From GWA1-54-12 sp964489845 (GTDB lineage Bacteria > Patescibacteriota > Minisyncoccia > UBA6257 > GWB1-50-10), in the NCBI GenBank assembly GCA_964489845.1, contig CAZAZV010000002.1:1-64000 (forward strand): 64,000 nt of DNA. The letters run 5' to 3'. Shown here piece by piece: positions 33,433 to 41,459 of the stretch. Each line of letters begins with the position of its first letter. Position 1 is the stretch's first letter. The notes beneath the pieces are model-generated. The model was not told where the DNA came from and did not search any database. It was given only the letters and a program-made list of their open reading frames with translations. The position numbers and the translations under genes are program-made.

Positions 33433-33714
33433 CTATGCGCAAACCGCAACCGAGACGGGTTCAGAACCCTGTGAGACAATTTCCGGCGGCTGCCAATTTC
33501 GCTCCAGCTTCTTCCAACCAAGCTCCGAGAGCACTTCATCAAGCGTTCCCATCTTGACCAATTCTTCAAAGAAAAGGCGGACCGCTTCGCCAAATCGTTG
33601 CTTCACCTGCATCTCACTCTCTCCCGACGTAGACAAATCCAAAGCGGGTGTATATGCCACATATCGCCCCTCTTCTTTTAAAACCGAAACCGGCAAAACG
33701 CAACGCATTTCCAT
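33433..33714 (-). CDS. hicB: HicB-family antitoxin
   Basis: 93 residues. HicB N-terminal partial RNase H-like fold: VSVLKEEGRYVAYTPALDLSTSGESEMQVKQRF, then EAVRLFFEELV. No clear DNA-binding helix-turn-helix at the C terminus. Paired with hicA. The promoter -10 lies 7 nt before the ATG. Confidence 0.85.
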   Translation of the reverse strand: MEMRCVLPVSVLKEEGRYVAYTPALDLSTSGESEMQVKQRFGEAVRLFFEELVKMGTLDEVLSELGWKKLERNWQPPEIVSQGSEPVSVAVCA

Positions 33715-33721
33715 AAGCTTA

Positions 33722-33749
33722 ACTATATCATAAAAGTCTTAATTTTCAA
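33722..33749 (-). promoter_or_regulatory. hicBA promoter, predicted leaderless
   Basis: Minus strand: TTGAAA (33749-33744), a 16-nt spacer and TATAGT (33727-33722), then 7 nt to the hicB ATG at 33714. Confidence 0.6.
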
Positions 33750-33766
33750 CGTACCCTTCATAAGTC

Positions 33767-33796
33767 AAAAAACCGCCGGTCTCTCGGCGGTTTTCA
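33767..33796 (-). terminator. terminator after the fusA region
   Basis: Hairpin with 8-bp GC-rich arms (AACCGCCG) and T-runs on both sides; it serves the minus-strand fusA unit. Confidence 0.7.
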
Positions 33797-33818
33797 ATAT
33801 AAACGTAGTTCGTAAAAA

Positions 33819-33890
33819 CTACTGTCCGACAATACTCTCGGCAATGTTTCTTGGCACAATGCCGTAGTGCGAGAATTCCATATTGAACGT
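33819..33890 (-). pseudogene. 3'-end fragment of a second fusA
   Basis: Encodes FNMEFSHYGIVPRNIAESI and VGQ-stop, against FNMEFSHYGIVPRNLAEEI and VGK-stop at the end of the intact gene. About 46 nt are identical, then the last about 25 nt diverge. It lies 140 nt downstream of the intact fusA stop, behind a hairpin-rich element. Confidence 0.85.
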
Positions 33891-34018
33891 CGTCGTCCCG
33901 CCAGGGCGGGACTCCTCCCCATAGGGCTTCAGCCCTCTGGTGTCACTCGCTTCGCTCGTTCCAGTCACCCCAAGCGGGGAAACTACAGTTTCCCCGACCC
34001 CCTTCGCACGTTCAATAC
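33891..34018 (-). repeat. hairpin-rich element E3 next to the fusA 3' fragment
   Basis: A run of short hairpins: CCCGCCAGGGCGGG, AGGGCTTCAGCCCT, GAGCGAAGCGAGTG (minus strand) and GGGGAAACTACAGTTTCCCC. The outer flanks are inverted copies of the fusA sequence ACGTTCAATATG (about 33879-33890 and 34009-34020). Related to E1 and E2. Confidence 0.7.
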
Positions 34019-34030
34019 GGTAAGTCCCTG

Positions 34031-36160
34031 CTATTTCCCGACTATCTCTTCGGCGAGGTTTCTTGGCACAATGCCGTAGTGCGAGAATTCCATATTGAAC
34101 GTGCCTCTCCCCTGCGTCATCGAACGCAACGTCGTCGAGTAGCCGAAAAGTTCGGCGAGTGGTATCTCCGATTCGATGACGCGGACTTTCTCCCGCTCTT
34201 CCATCGCGGTAATCGAGCCGCGCTTCGCGTTGATGTCGCCCGTCGCGTCTCCCAAGAATTCGTTCGGCACGATGACCTGCACTTTCATAACCGGCTCGAG
34301 GAGCTGCAAGCCCGCTTTGCGCGCCGCCGATTGGAATGCCATCGAGCCGGCGATTTGGAATGCCATATCCGAAGAGTCCACTTCGTGGAACGAGCCGTCG
34401 TAGAGGGTCACCTTCGCGTCGATGAGCGGGTAGCCGGCAAGCACGCCTCTCGCGGCGGCTTCCTTCACCCCCTTCCCCACCGACGGAATGAATTCCTGCG
34501 GGATGGCGCCGCCCTTAATCGCGTTCACAAATTCGAATCCTTCCCCGCGCGGCAACGCCTCGAGTTTCAAAAATACGTGCCCATACTGACCGCGCCCGCC
34601 CGACTGGCGGATGTACTTTCCTTCCGCCTCGGCGCTCCCCATAACTGTTTCCTTATATGCGACTTGCGGGCGTCCCTGCGTCGCCTCGACGCCGAATTCC
34701 CGCTTCATGCGGTCGATGACGATCTCAAGGTGCAGTTCTCCCATGCCGGAGATAATCGTCTCGCCGGTATCGGGGTCGCCCGACACGCGGAACGTCGGAT
34801 CTTCTTCACCAAGCTTGTGGAGCGCCACGCCCATTTTCTCCTGGTCCACTTTGCTCTTCGGCTCGACGCGGACGGAAATGACCGGCTCGGGAAAGACAAT
34901 CGATTCCAGACGTATCGGATGCGACGGGTCGCAGAGCGTGTCGCCGGTTGTCGTGTTCTTCAGGCCGACCAGAGCGCCGATGTCGCCGGCATACACTTCC
35001 GGAACTTCCTCGCGGTGATTCGCATGCATCCTGAGAATCCGCCCGATACGCTCCTTCTCGCCGTTCGACGAATTCAGGACGTAGCTTCCGCTCTGCAGCG
35101 TTCCCGAGTAGAGGCGGAAGAACGCGAGCTTCCCCACGTAAGGGTCGGAGGCGATTTTGAACGCGAGGGCCGCAACCGGTTCGTCGTCCTTCGGGTGGCG
35201 CTCGAATTCCTCGTGCGTCTTCGGGTCGAATCCCTTCACGGGCGGCAAATCGGCGGGACTCGGGAGATAGTCGACGACGGCATCGAGCAAAAGTTGCACG
35301 CCTTTGTTTTTCAGCGCGCTGCCGCAGAAGACCGGCACCACCATTCCTTGCAACACTGCCTTCCGGAGCGCGTGCCGTATCTCGTCCACCCCAATCGGTT
35401 CTTCTTCCAGATACTTGTGGAGCAAGGCATCATCCGCTTCCGCCGCCTTTTCGAGCACTTCGTGACGGCGCGTTTCCGCTTCCTGTTTCAAGTGTTCCGG
35501 TATGTCTATCTCGCGTATTTTTTCCCCGTGTTCGCCCTCGAAGGTGTACGCCTTCAGAGCGACGAGGTCGATAACGCCGGAGAAGTCGGACTCGAGACCG
35601 ATGGGTAGCTGGACAGCGACCGCATTCGGCGTCAGCCGCTCGCGGATAGAGCGCAATCCTTTTTCAAAATCGGCGCCGGTCCGGTCAAGCTTGTTCACAA
35701 AGCAGATACGCGGCACGTGATACTCGTCGGCGTAGTGCCAGTTCGTCTCCGACTGCGGCTCGACGCCTGCGACGCCGTCAAACACGACGACGGCACCGTC
35801 GAGCACCCGAAGCGAGCGCTTCACCTCGACGGTGAAATCGATGTGCCCGGGGGTGTCGATGAGATTGATGCGGTGCTCGTGCTCTTTCCGCAACTCCTTC
35901 AAGCGCTCTGCGTCTTCGACACCTCCCCGCACGTACGTGGGCGTCCAAAAACATGTCGTCGCGGCGGATGTAATCGTGATGCCACGCTCGCGCTCCTGTT
36001 CCATCCAGTCCATAATCGCCTGCCCCTCGTGGACTTCTCCGATCTTGTGGGAAATGCCGGTATAAAAAAGGATGCGTTCGGAAACCGTCGTTTTCCCGGC
36101 ATCAATGTGAGCGATGATACCGATATCTCTAACTTTCTCTATGGGGTATTTTCTGGGCAT
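34031..36160 (-). CDS. fusA: elongation factor G
   Basis: 709 residues, full length. G1 AHIDAGKTT, G3 DTPGHIDF and G4 NKLDR are present, and the C-terminal domains IV-V are complete to AEEIVGK. It catalyses translocation and, with RRF, ribosome recycling. It sits after rpsL-rpsG as in the str operon, but is bracketed upstream and downstream by fragments of a second fusA. Codon use does not look different from neighbours by eye. Confidence 0.98.
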   Translation of the reverse strand: MPRKYPIEKVRDIGIIAHIDAGKTTVSERILFYTGISHKIGEVHEGQAIMDWMEQERERGITITSAATTCFWTPTYVRGGVEDAERLKELRKEHEHRINLIDTPGHIDFTVEVKRSLRVLDGAVVVFDGVAGVEPQSETNWHYADEYHVPRICFVNKLDRTGADFEKGLRSIRERLTPNAVAVQLPIGLESDFSGVIDLVALKAYTFEGEHGEKIREIDIPEHLKQEAETRRHEVLEKAAEADDALLHKYLEEEPIGVDEIRHALRKAVLQGMVVPVFCGSALKNKGVQLLLDAVVDYLPSPADLPPVKGFDPKTHEEFERHPKDDEPVAALAFKIASDPYVGKLAFFRLYSGTLQSGSYVLNSSNGEKERIGRILRMHANHREEVPEVYAGDIGALVGLKNTTTGDTLCDPSHPIRLESIVFPEPVISVRVEPKSKVDQEKMGVALHKLGEEDPTFRVSGDPDTGETIISGMGELHLEIVIDRMKREFGVEATQGRPQVAYKETVMGSAEAEGKYIRQSGGRGQYGHVFLKLEALPRGEGFEFVNAIKGGAIPQEFIPSVGKGVKEAAARGVLAGYPLIDAKVTLYDGSFHEVDSSDMAFQIAGSMAFQSAARKAGLQLLEPVMKVQVIVPNEFLGDATGDINAKRGSITAMEEREKVRVIESEIPLAELFGYSTTLRSMTQGRGTFNMEFSHYGIVPRNLAEEIVGK

Positions 36161-36189
36161 GATTGATTACGAAATTATCAGGAAAGCGA

Positions 36190-36312
36190 ACATTGATGCG
36201 CGAGAGGGGTCGGGGGAACTGTAGGTCCCCCGTGGAGGAAAGCACCGAGGAGTGAAACGACGAGGGCCGGAAACTGTGGGTTTCTGGGGAGCCCCGCCAA
36301 GGGGCGACGCGA
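36190..36312 (-). repeat. hairpin-rich element E1 between the fusA 5' fragment and fusA
   Basis: Contains GCCCCTTGGCGGGGC and GGGGGACCTACAGTTCCCCC hairpins. A block of about 58 nt (36231-36288) is strongly similar to element E2 (46692-46749), in the opposite orientation. The right flank (minus strand) holds an inverted copy of the fusA sequence around CATTGATGC. Confidence 0.7.
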
Positions 36313-36369
36313 AATCTGGGCAATAATACCGATATCCCGTACTTTCTCTATGGGGTAAAGTCGAGCCAT
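36313..36369 (-). pseudogene. 5'-end fragment of a second fusA
   Basis: Encodes MARLYPIEKVRDIGIIAQI, parallel to MPRKYPIEKVRDIGIIAHI of the intact gene, then runs into element E1 within the P-loop region. It lies directly after rpsG, the normal place for the start of fusA. Confidence 0.85.
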
Positions 36370-36380
36370 ATCTTCAGAAG

Positions 36381-36851
36381 CTACCGCAGGAAACTCGCGA
36401 ACGCGCGGTTCGCTTCCGCCATCTTGTGCATTGTCTGCTTGCGCTTGATCGCGTTCCCTTCTCCCTCCGCCGCCGTAATCAATTCCTGCGCCAGGCGCTT
36501 CGCCATCGGCGCACCCTTTGCCGCCTGCGCCGCTTCGATGATCCAGTTCGCCGCAAGGAAAAACTTCCGCCCGGGACGGACTTCGCGCGGTATCTGATAG
36601 TTCGCACCGCCGACCCGCCGCGACACAATCTCGAGACGCGGCGACGCATTCTCGATTGCCTGCTCGAAGACTTTCAGGGGGTCGGTCTTCTTCTCCTTCT
36701 CGATTGCGTCGAACGCGTCATACATAACCTGCTCGGCAACGGACTTCTTGCCGTCCTTCATGAGGTAATTGATGAACAGACCGACGTCAACGCGGTCATA
36801 TCGCAGGTCCGGTTTCCGGTCCCGCTTCTTATAATACGTGCTCTTACGCAT
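36381..36851 (-). CDS. rpsG: 30S ribosomal protein S7 (uS7)
   Basis: 156 residues. RYDRVDVGLFINYLMKDGKKSVAEQV and VGGANYQIPREVRPGRK are diagnostic; the C terminus ANRAFASFLR is the short form. It nucleates 30S head assembly. The start is the ATG that overlaps the rpsL 3' end. Confidence 0.97.
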   Translation of the reverse strand: MRKSTYYKKRDRKPDLRYDRVDVGLFINYLMKDGKKSVAEQVMYDAFDAIEKEKKTDPLKVFEQAIENASPRLEIVSRRVGGANYQIPREVRPGRKFFLAANWIIEAAQAAKGAPMAKRLAQELITAAEGEGNAIKRKQTMHKMAEANRAFASFLR

Positions 36852-37257
36852 GGACCTGTTTCGCTCCATACTTCGAGCGCTTCTGTTTCCGCCCTTCCAC
36901 GCCGGTCGTGTCCAACACGCCACGCACAATGTGGTAGCGCACGCCCGGCAAGTCCTTTACCCTGCCGCCGCGGATCATCACGACCGAGTGCTCCTGGAGG
37001 GTGTGTCCCTCACCGGGTATGTACGCCGTTACCTCGGCGCCGTTCGTGAGACGCACGCGCGCCACTTTCCGGAGCGCGGAGTTCGGCTTCTTCGGCGTCG
37101 TCGTGAACACCTTCGTGCACACGCCGCGCTTGAACGGCGACGGATATGACGCGCGCCGGTTTTTTACGCTGTTGAAACCGAACGAAAGCGCGGGCGCTTT
37201 CGGCTTGCGCCGAATCGAGACCCGCCGCTTCCGCACCAATTGATTGATGGTAGGCAT
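36844..37257 (-). CDS. rpsL: 30S ribosomal protein S12 (uS12)
   Basis: 137 residues. MPTINQLVRKRR, TTTPKKPNSALRKVARVRL with the decoding-site lysine, and GEGHTLQEHSVVMIRGGRVKDLPGVRYH are intact. A 10-residue insertion (SFGFNSVKNRR) follows the N terminus. First gene of the str-type cluster. Confidence 0.97.
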   Translation of the reverse strand: MPTINQLVRKRRVSIRRKPKAPALSFGFNSVKNRRASYPSPFKRGVCTKVFTTTPKKPNSALRKVARVRLTNGAEVTAYIPGEGHTLQEHSVVMIRGGRVKDLPGVRYHIVRGVLDTTGVEGRKQKRSKYGAKQVHA

Positions 37258-37296
37258 ACTAAAATGTAATCCCGCTATGGTAACAAGAACCCCGCG

Positions 37297-37938
37297 CTAC
37301 GTCAATTGCATAAACGCACGCCACGCCTCATTTCCGGCGAGTGCATGAAATACGGAAGCAACGAGGTTAAAGAATATGTTACCAAACAACGCGAGAAAAA
37401 GAAAGACGAAGACAATACCGGCGAGTCCGGCGCCCTGCACCGCGAAAGAATACCGCGGCGGCAGGAAGAGCGTCATAATCTTCGAACCGTCCAGGGGCGG
37501 TATCGGGATAAGATTGAAGAGCGCGAGGAGCAGATTCAGAAACACGACGAAGCCGAGTAGTGCGAGTGCTGTCTCCGACAAATATCCTCCCGCGAAGCGG
37601 AGAACGAGTCCGAGTACGACGGCGATGACGGCGTTGGTCGCCGGTCCCGCGAGCGCGACTTTCAGTGGTCCGTACTTCATATCCCGCCACAGATGCGCGG
37701 GGTTGTATGGAACCGGTTTCGCCCACCCGAAAATCACCGGCGAGCCCGTTATAATCAAGAGAAGCGGCAAAATGAACGAACCAAAGAGGTCGAGGTGCGC
37801 GACGGGATTCAAGGTCAGGCGACCCGCGTCGCGGGCGGTCGTATCTCCGAGCCATTCCGCCGTGTACCCATGCGCCACTTCGTGTATCACGACGGAAAAC
37901 AAGAGAACGATGATTTGAAACAATGGAAACAAATTCAT
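37297..37938 (-). CDS. site-2 protease-like M50 peptidase
   Basis: 213 residues with about five membrane spans. The zinc site HEVAHGYTAEWLGD (HExxH) is near the N terminus and NLIPIPPLDGSKI (LDG motif) supplies the third ligand. Such proteases cut substrates within the membrane; the short rhomboid-like architecture without PDZ is common in CPR. The start MNLFPLFQII avoids an overlong upstream frame. Confidence 0.88.
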   Translation of the reverse strand: MNLFPLFQIIVLLFSVVIHEVAHGYTAEWLGDTTARDAGRLTLNPVAHLDLFGSFILPLLLIITGSPVIFGWAKPVPYNPAHLWRDMKYGPLKVALAGPATNAVIAVVLGLVLRFAGGYLSETALALLGFVVFLNLLLALFNLIPIPPLDGSKIMTLFLPPRYSFAVQGAGLAGIVFVFLFLALFGNIFFNLVASVFHALAGNEAWRAFMQLT

Positions 37939-37980
37939 ACGTATTAAATATAGTATAATGAGGTCATACGATACGCAATT

Positions 37981-38643
37981 ATGATGAAGCACAAATCGGA
38001 ACACCACGGAAAGATTTTCTTCGCCGTCCTCGTCGGCGGCGGCATCGTCATCTGGGGAATGTACCTCACGGCACGACTGAACTCACTCCAAGCGTCTGTC
38101 GCCGCGCTCAATGCCGCCCTGAACCTCGAGACCACCACGACACCGGGCATCGTATACAACCCGGGCGCCTCGAGCACCGCCGCGTCGTCCTCGACGCAAA
38201 CACAACCCACCTCACCGACCTCATCCGCGCAGCAGCCCGTCTCCGGACTTGTCATCCCTTCGGCAATCAGCTTCACCGCGCTCTCGAGTCCGCTCCTCAC
38301 ACCGCAAAGTGATATCTCGGTCACCTTGAACAGCGTGGCGAAACTTGACGACGGAAGTGTCGCGCTTTCCATAACGGCGTCGGCGCCGCAAGCGCAAAAT
38401 TACACCGCGCTCGAGCCGAAGGCGCTCTTCAGCATCGTGAACGGACAAAATACCATCTACCCCTCCGGCGTTTCGCAGGGATTCGATTCCCTGGCACCGC
38501 GGGGCTCCGTCACCGGCACGGTCACGTTCAGTCCTGCCGGATTCGGCAACGCGATTATTCTCAAAATAGACGCGGAGGACGGCAGCAGTTACTACGAATT
38601 CAATTTCGCCACCCAAACGTACAAACCGGCGTCACTGGGCTAG
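37981..38643 (+). CDS. membrane-anchored extracellular protein, DUF4352-like
   Basis: 220 residues. Cytosolic basic start, one membrane span (KIFFAVLVGGGIVIWGMYL), a serine/threonine/glutamine-rich linker (about 50-85) and a beta-rich domain (VTLNSVAKLDDGSVALSITAS) that resembles small immunoglobulin-like DUF4352 domains. No enzyme motif. Divergent from the M50 gene, with a TATAAT at 37954-37959 in the shared 42-nt gap. Confidence 0.6.
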   Translation: MMKHKSEHHGKIFFAVLVGGGIVIWGMYLTARLNSLQASVAALNAALNLETTTTPGIVYNPGASSTAASSSTQTQPTSPTSSAQQPVSGLVIPSAISFTALSSPLLTPQSDISVTLNSVAKLDDGSVALSITASAPQAQNYTALEPKALFSIVNGQNTIYPSGVSQGFDSLAPRGSVTGTVTFSPAGFGNAIILKIDAEDGSSYYEFNFATQTYKPASLG

Positions 38644-38961
38644 CGCCCGCTTCACGAACTCCTGCGCTTCCCGTCTGAATTTGTTCGTCTCTTCTTCTAT
38701 AAACGCATCTACGTGCGGAACTTTTTGAACAAGGAACGATTCGATTTCTTTTTGGGTATTGCCCTTTTTCTCCAAAAGTTTACCAAACACTTCTTTGTCG
38801 GTTTCCGAGAGCGCGTCGAGGATACGCACAATCACCCGCTCCCAGATAATCTTTCCGACATCTTCTAAAACGCGTATTCGCTCATCCGCAGGAAGCGAGT
38901 CCAAACCGAACAAAACACTCACATCCTGCGGCAACGTGTTCGTATCATCCATATCGTCCAT
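38632..38961 (-). CDS. small acidic helical protein, unrecognised
   Basis: 109 residues, MDDMDDTNTL at the start, then helices of the type ERIRVLEDVGKIIWERVIVRIL and a lysine-rich second half (FIEEETNKFRREAQEFVKRAL). It resembles small proteins of unknown function found in CPR genomes. It overlaps the 3' end of the convergent gene by 12 nt. Confidence 0.55.
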   Translation of the reverse strand: MDDMDDTNTLPQDVSVLFGLDSLPADERIRVLEDVGKIIWERVIVRILDALSETDKEVFGKLLEKKGNTQKEIESFLVQKVPHVDAFIEEETNKFRREAQEFVKRALAQ

Positions 38962-38996
38962 CGTGGTGTTCAAACAGCGCGACCTTTCATTTCAGT

Positions 38997-40247
38997 TCAT
39001 TTCTTCTCTTCCTTCTTGCCCTCCGATTTCTTCTTTTCTTTCATTTTCTTCACGACGTCATCCCATCCCTTGAACCCGAGTACCTTCGCGAACTCCGAGC
39101 CGAGCATCACGACAAAGCGTAGGGTCCACTTCCGGAGAAAAAGCCCGCCGATAAGCCCCGCGCCGAGCGCCGCACCGCCCGCGCCGAGCGCCCCAGCGAG
39201 CGCAGTGGGCATTCCGACAATCGCCGCGACGGCAACCGCCGCGCGCGGCGCAGCGGACAAATCCTTCCACTGGCGGAACAGCTTCGTGAAAATATTCCTC
39301 TCCCGCGGTGGAAGGGATGCTTCGTACGCCTTCAGTGCTTCGGCGTGAACCGATTCGAATTTCTTGAAAACCGATGCGCGCAACCGTTTTTCAAACCGTT
39401 CCCCCTCGAACCCCTTCGCTCTCAATCGCGCCCGTTCCTGCTCCACCCACGCACCCACAGCTTCTTTCTCCATCCACGCGCGCACTTCCTCGCGCGCCTG
39501 TTTCTTCTCTTCATATATCCGCTTCTCTTTCTCCCATGCGCGCTTTTCTTTCTTTCCTATTTCCCGCCCTCCCGTCACTTCGGGTTCCTCTATCGCTTCC
39601 TTGAATTTCTTCTCCGTCTCCGCTTCCTTGGCTCCGTCCCTCGCGTCCGTCCGTTTCTGCTCTTTCTCTATCCACGCGCGCACTTCGACTCCTTCCGCCC
39701 CCTCGAGTTTTCCCCGTGTCTCCTCCCAGATCTCCGCCTCTCCCTTCCCCTGATTGTTTTCCCGCTCCGCACGCAGACGGACAGCCGGCAGATTGGTTTC
39801 CGTCGGCGAGGACTCCGGCCGTTGCTCCTCCGCAGGACGCGCTCCGAAACCAACCTTCTTCAGGGCTTCGCCGACTTCGTAACGAGCTCGCAACCCTTTG
39901 AATAACCTCCCAACCGGTACAAATTCTATTTCGTCGTCCTTAAAGCCGTACGCCCGCAATACGTCCTTTACATTTTCCGTCAGCTTCAGCTCCTGCGCGT
40001 TCACAAGATTCCCCTCCGCATCGTACACCGAATCGAGAAGTTCCTTTGCCCGCCGCTTCATTTCCCACGCATCGTATGCCTCGTCGCGCTTCTCAAGATA
40101 GTTCCCGTAGCCGCCCTCCGCGATAAGCTGCTCGTCAGTTTTTTTCTCCTCGGGTTTCTCTGCCTCTTTTTCTCCCTGCCCTTCCGCGTTCTTCTCTTGC
40201 TCTTCCTGCGGTTCCCCAAATTTCCCGCCAAACGATTCTCTAGACAT
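38997..40247 (-). CDS. highly charged coiled-coil protein with C-terminal membrane segments
   Basis: 416 residues. The first about 310 are Glu/Lys/Arg-rich with long predicted helices. Residues about 325-370 form glycine/alanine-rich hydrophobic segments (AAVAVAAIVGMPTALAGALG, ALGAGLIGGLF), and the tail is lysine-rich. The topology would leave the coiled coil in the cytoplasm. Function unknown. The -10 box TATAAT (40260-40255) lies 7 nt before the ATG. Confidence 0.6.
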   Translation of the reverse strand: MSRESFGGKFGEPQEEQEKNAEGQGEKEAEKPEEKKTDEQLIAEGGYGNYLEKRDEAYDAWEMKRRAKELLDSVYDAEGNLVNAQELKLTENVKDVLRAYGFKDDEIEFVPVGRLFKGLRARYEVGEALKKVGFGARPAEEQRPESSPTETNLPAVRLRAERENNQGKGEAEIWEETRGKLEGAEGVEVRAWIEKEQKRTDARDGAKEAETEKKFKEAIEEPEVTGGREIGKKEKRAWEKEKRIYEEKKQAREEVRAWMEKEAVGAWVEQERARLRAKGFEGERFEKRLRASVFKKFESVHAEALKAYEASLPPRERNIFTKLFRQWKDLSAAPRAAVAVAAIVGMPTALAGALGAGGAALGAGLIGGLFLRKWTLRFVVMLGSEFAKVLGFKGWDDVVKKMKEKKKSEGKKEEKK

Positions 40248-40315
40248 TGTTGCAATTATAGAAAAGATTGATGCAAAGGGAAATAGACCATCCGCACCGG
40301 GAATCGTCTGGTGAA

Positions 40316-40455
40316 GACCGCTACCCCCTGAAAAAGAACCCGCGGAGGGCGAACGGGCACGGTGTCCCGCCTTGGCGGGACGAGTGAGCCCGAGCGTGAA
40401 CGCATCCCGCCGGCCGGGGCGGGATGACGTGTTTCGCTTCAGGGGCGTAGCGGGC
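40316..40455. mobile_element. MITE-like element E4 with terminal inverted repeats
   Basis: 140 bp. Left end GACCGCTACCCCCTGAA and right end TTCAGGGGCGTAGCGGGC are imperfect inverted repeats of about 17 nt. Inside are two hairpins (TCCCGCCTTGGCGGGA and ATCCCGCCGGCCGGGGCGGGAT region). It shares both ends and several inner blocks (GAGCCCGAGCGTGAACGC) with E5 at 56.8 kb. No coding capacity. Confidence 0.75.
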
Positions 40456-40475
40456 GAAACATGGAATAATAGAAC

Positions 40476-40504
40476 TTGTCAGCAGAGATATTTTCGGTTA
40501 CACT
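40476..40504 (+). promoter_or_regulatory. rpmB promoter
   Basis: TTGTCA (40476-40481), a 17-nt spacer and TACACT (40499-40504), 9 nt before the ATG. Confidence 0.65.
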
Positions 40505-40513
40505 CTCTACATT

Positions 40514-40729
40514 ATGCGACAGTGCGCATTGTGCGGAAAATCATACGTTCGCGGACGCAGCCGCAACAAGCTGCGCGGACACTACAACCCCACCGGCTGG
40601 AAACAGAAAAAAGCGAACTTGCAGAGCGTACGCTTGCCCCAAAGCGGCACGCGCGTTCTCGCCTGCACACAGTGCATTAAGACGCTTGCCCGGCGCGCGA
40701 GCGCTCGGACCGCAGGAGCGTCTCGATAA
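40514..40729 (+). CDS. rpmB: 50S ribosomal protein L28 (bL28)
   Basis: 71 residues. Cys4, Cys7, Cys51 and Cys54 give the zinc-type bL28; the core KQKKANLQSVRLPQSGTRVL fits the family. The last about 13 residues are an arginine/alanine tail whose codons overlap the 3' end of the convergent HAD gene by 53 nt. Confidence 0.88.
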   Translation: MRQCALCGKSYVRGRSRNKLRGHYNPTGWKQKKANLQSVRLPQSGTRVLACTQCIKTLARRASARTAGASR

Positions 40730-41456
40730 ACGTCTTTGTCTCCGCCACTCCCGTAACGGGCGTGGCCTCCACATTCGTGCGGAGCGCTGCTTCGTCGTTG
40801 CCTCCCGGGTAGAGCGCATCACCGACGTAGCACATATCTTCTTCGGGGATATCGAGCATGCGGGAAACCTGCTGGATGCCGTACGCTTTATCGATGCCCT
40901 GTTTCGTCACGTCCACCGACGTCAATCCTCCCGAACGAACTTCGAACTCCGGGAGGTATCCGCGGAGTGCCTGTACGAGCGCCGGACGGACATCGTGTAC
41001 CGTATTCCACGCGCGCTTCGCTTCGAGCGGCGCTTCCTGACCGACCGCCGAAAACGTCAGCTGTCCCCCGCGGTCTTCGATAATTTCTCCGTACGTCCGC
41101 TCCGGCGGGACATACCCGATATCATGGAGCGCTTTGGTAAACGCGTCCCGGATGCGCTCCTTCTCGTGCAACGCAAATTCATTCCGGTATATCTCACGCC
41201 ATGAGCCGTTCGTGAAACGATACATACTGCTCCCCGACAAGGGGAGGATGAGGAGGTTGGTATAACAGGAATCGTCGCACGGGAAATGCGCGAGAAATTG
41301 TTTCTCAAACTGGGTGTACCTGCCGCCGCCGATGACTGCGACAGGCACATGTCCGAGGAGACGGCGGAGCAGGGCGGCCATCTCGGGGGCGAGAGGCGCC
41401 TTGCTCTCAGTGAGTGTCCCGTCAAGGTCGAAGAGTATCGCGCGTCGTTCCCGCAT
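40677..41456 (-). CDS. phosphomannomutase-like HAD phosphatase (HAD-IIB)
   Basis: 259 residues. HAD motif I is FDLDGTLTESK (Asp10, Asp12). The cap region contains GGQLTFSAVGQEAP and motif IV is YVGDALYPGGND. The segment SGGLTSVDVTKQGIDKAYGI is typical of eukaryote-type phosphomannomutase. It would convert mannose-1-phosphate and mannose-6-phosphate. It lies 3 nt after the tandem GH130 gene; GH130 phosphorylases release mannose-1-phosphate, which fits a shared pathway (inference). Confidence 0.75.
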   Translation of the reverse strand: MRERRAILFDLDGTLTESKAPLAPEMAALLRRLLGHVPVAVIGGGRYTQFEKQFLAHFPCDDSCYTNLLILPLSGSSMYRFTNGSWREIYRNEFALHEKERIRDAFTKALHDIGYVPPERTYGEIIEDRGGQLTFSAVGQEAPLEAKRAWNTVHDVRPALVQALRGYLPEFEVRSGGLTSVDVTKQGIDKAYGIQQVSRMLDIPEEDMCYVGDALYPGGNDEAALRTNVEATPVTGVAETKTFIETLLRSERSRAGQAS

Positions 41457-41459
41457 ATG

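Noticed and set aside
34079..35608. Plus-strand frame of 509 residues over fusA
   Set aside because: Antisense of EF-G; composition and lack of motifs show it is not coding.
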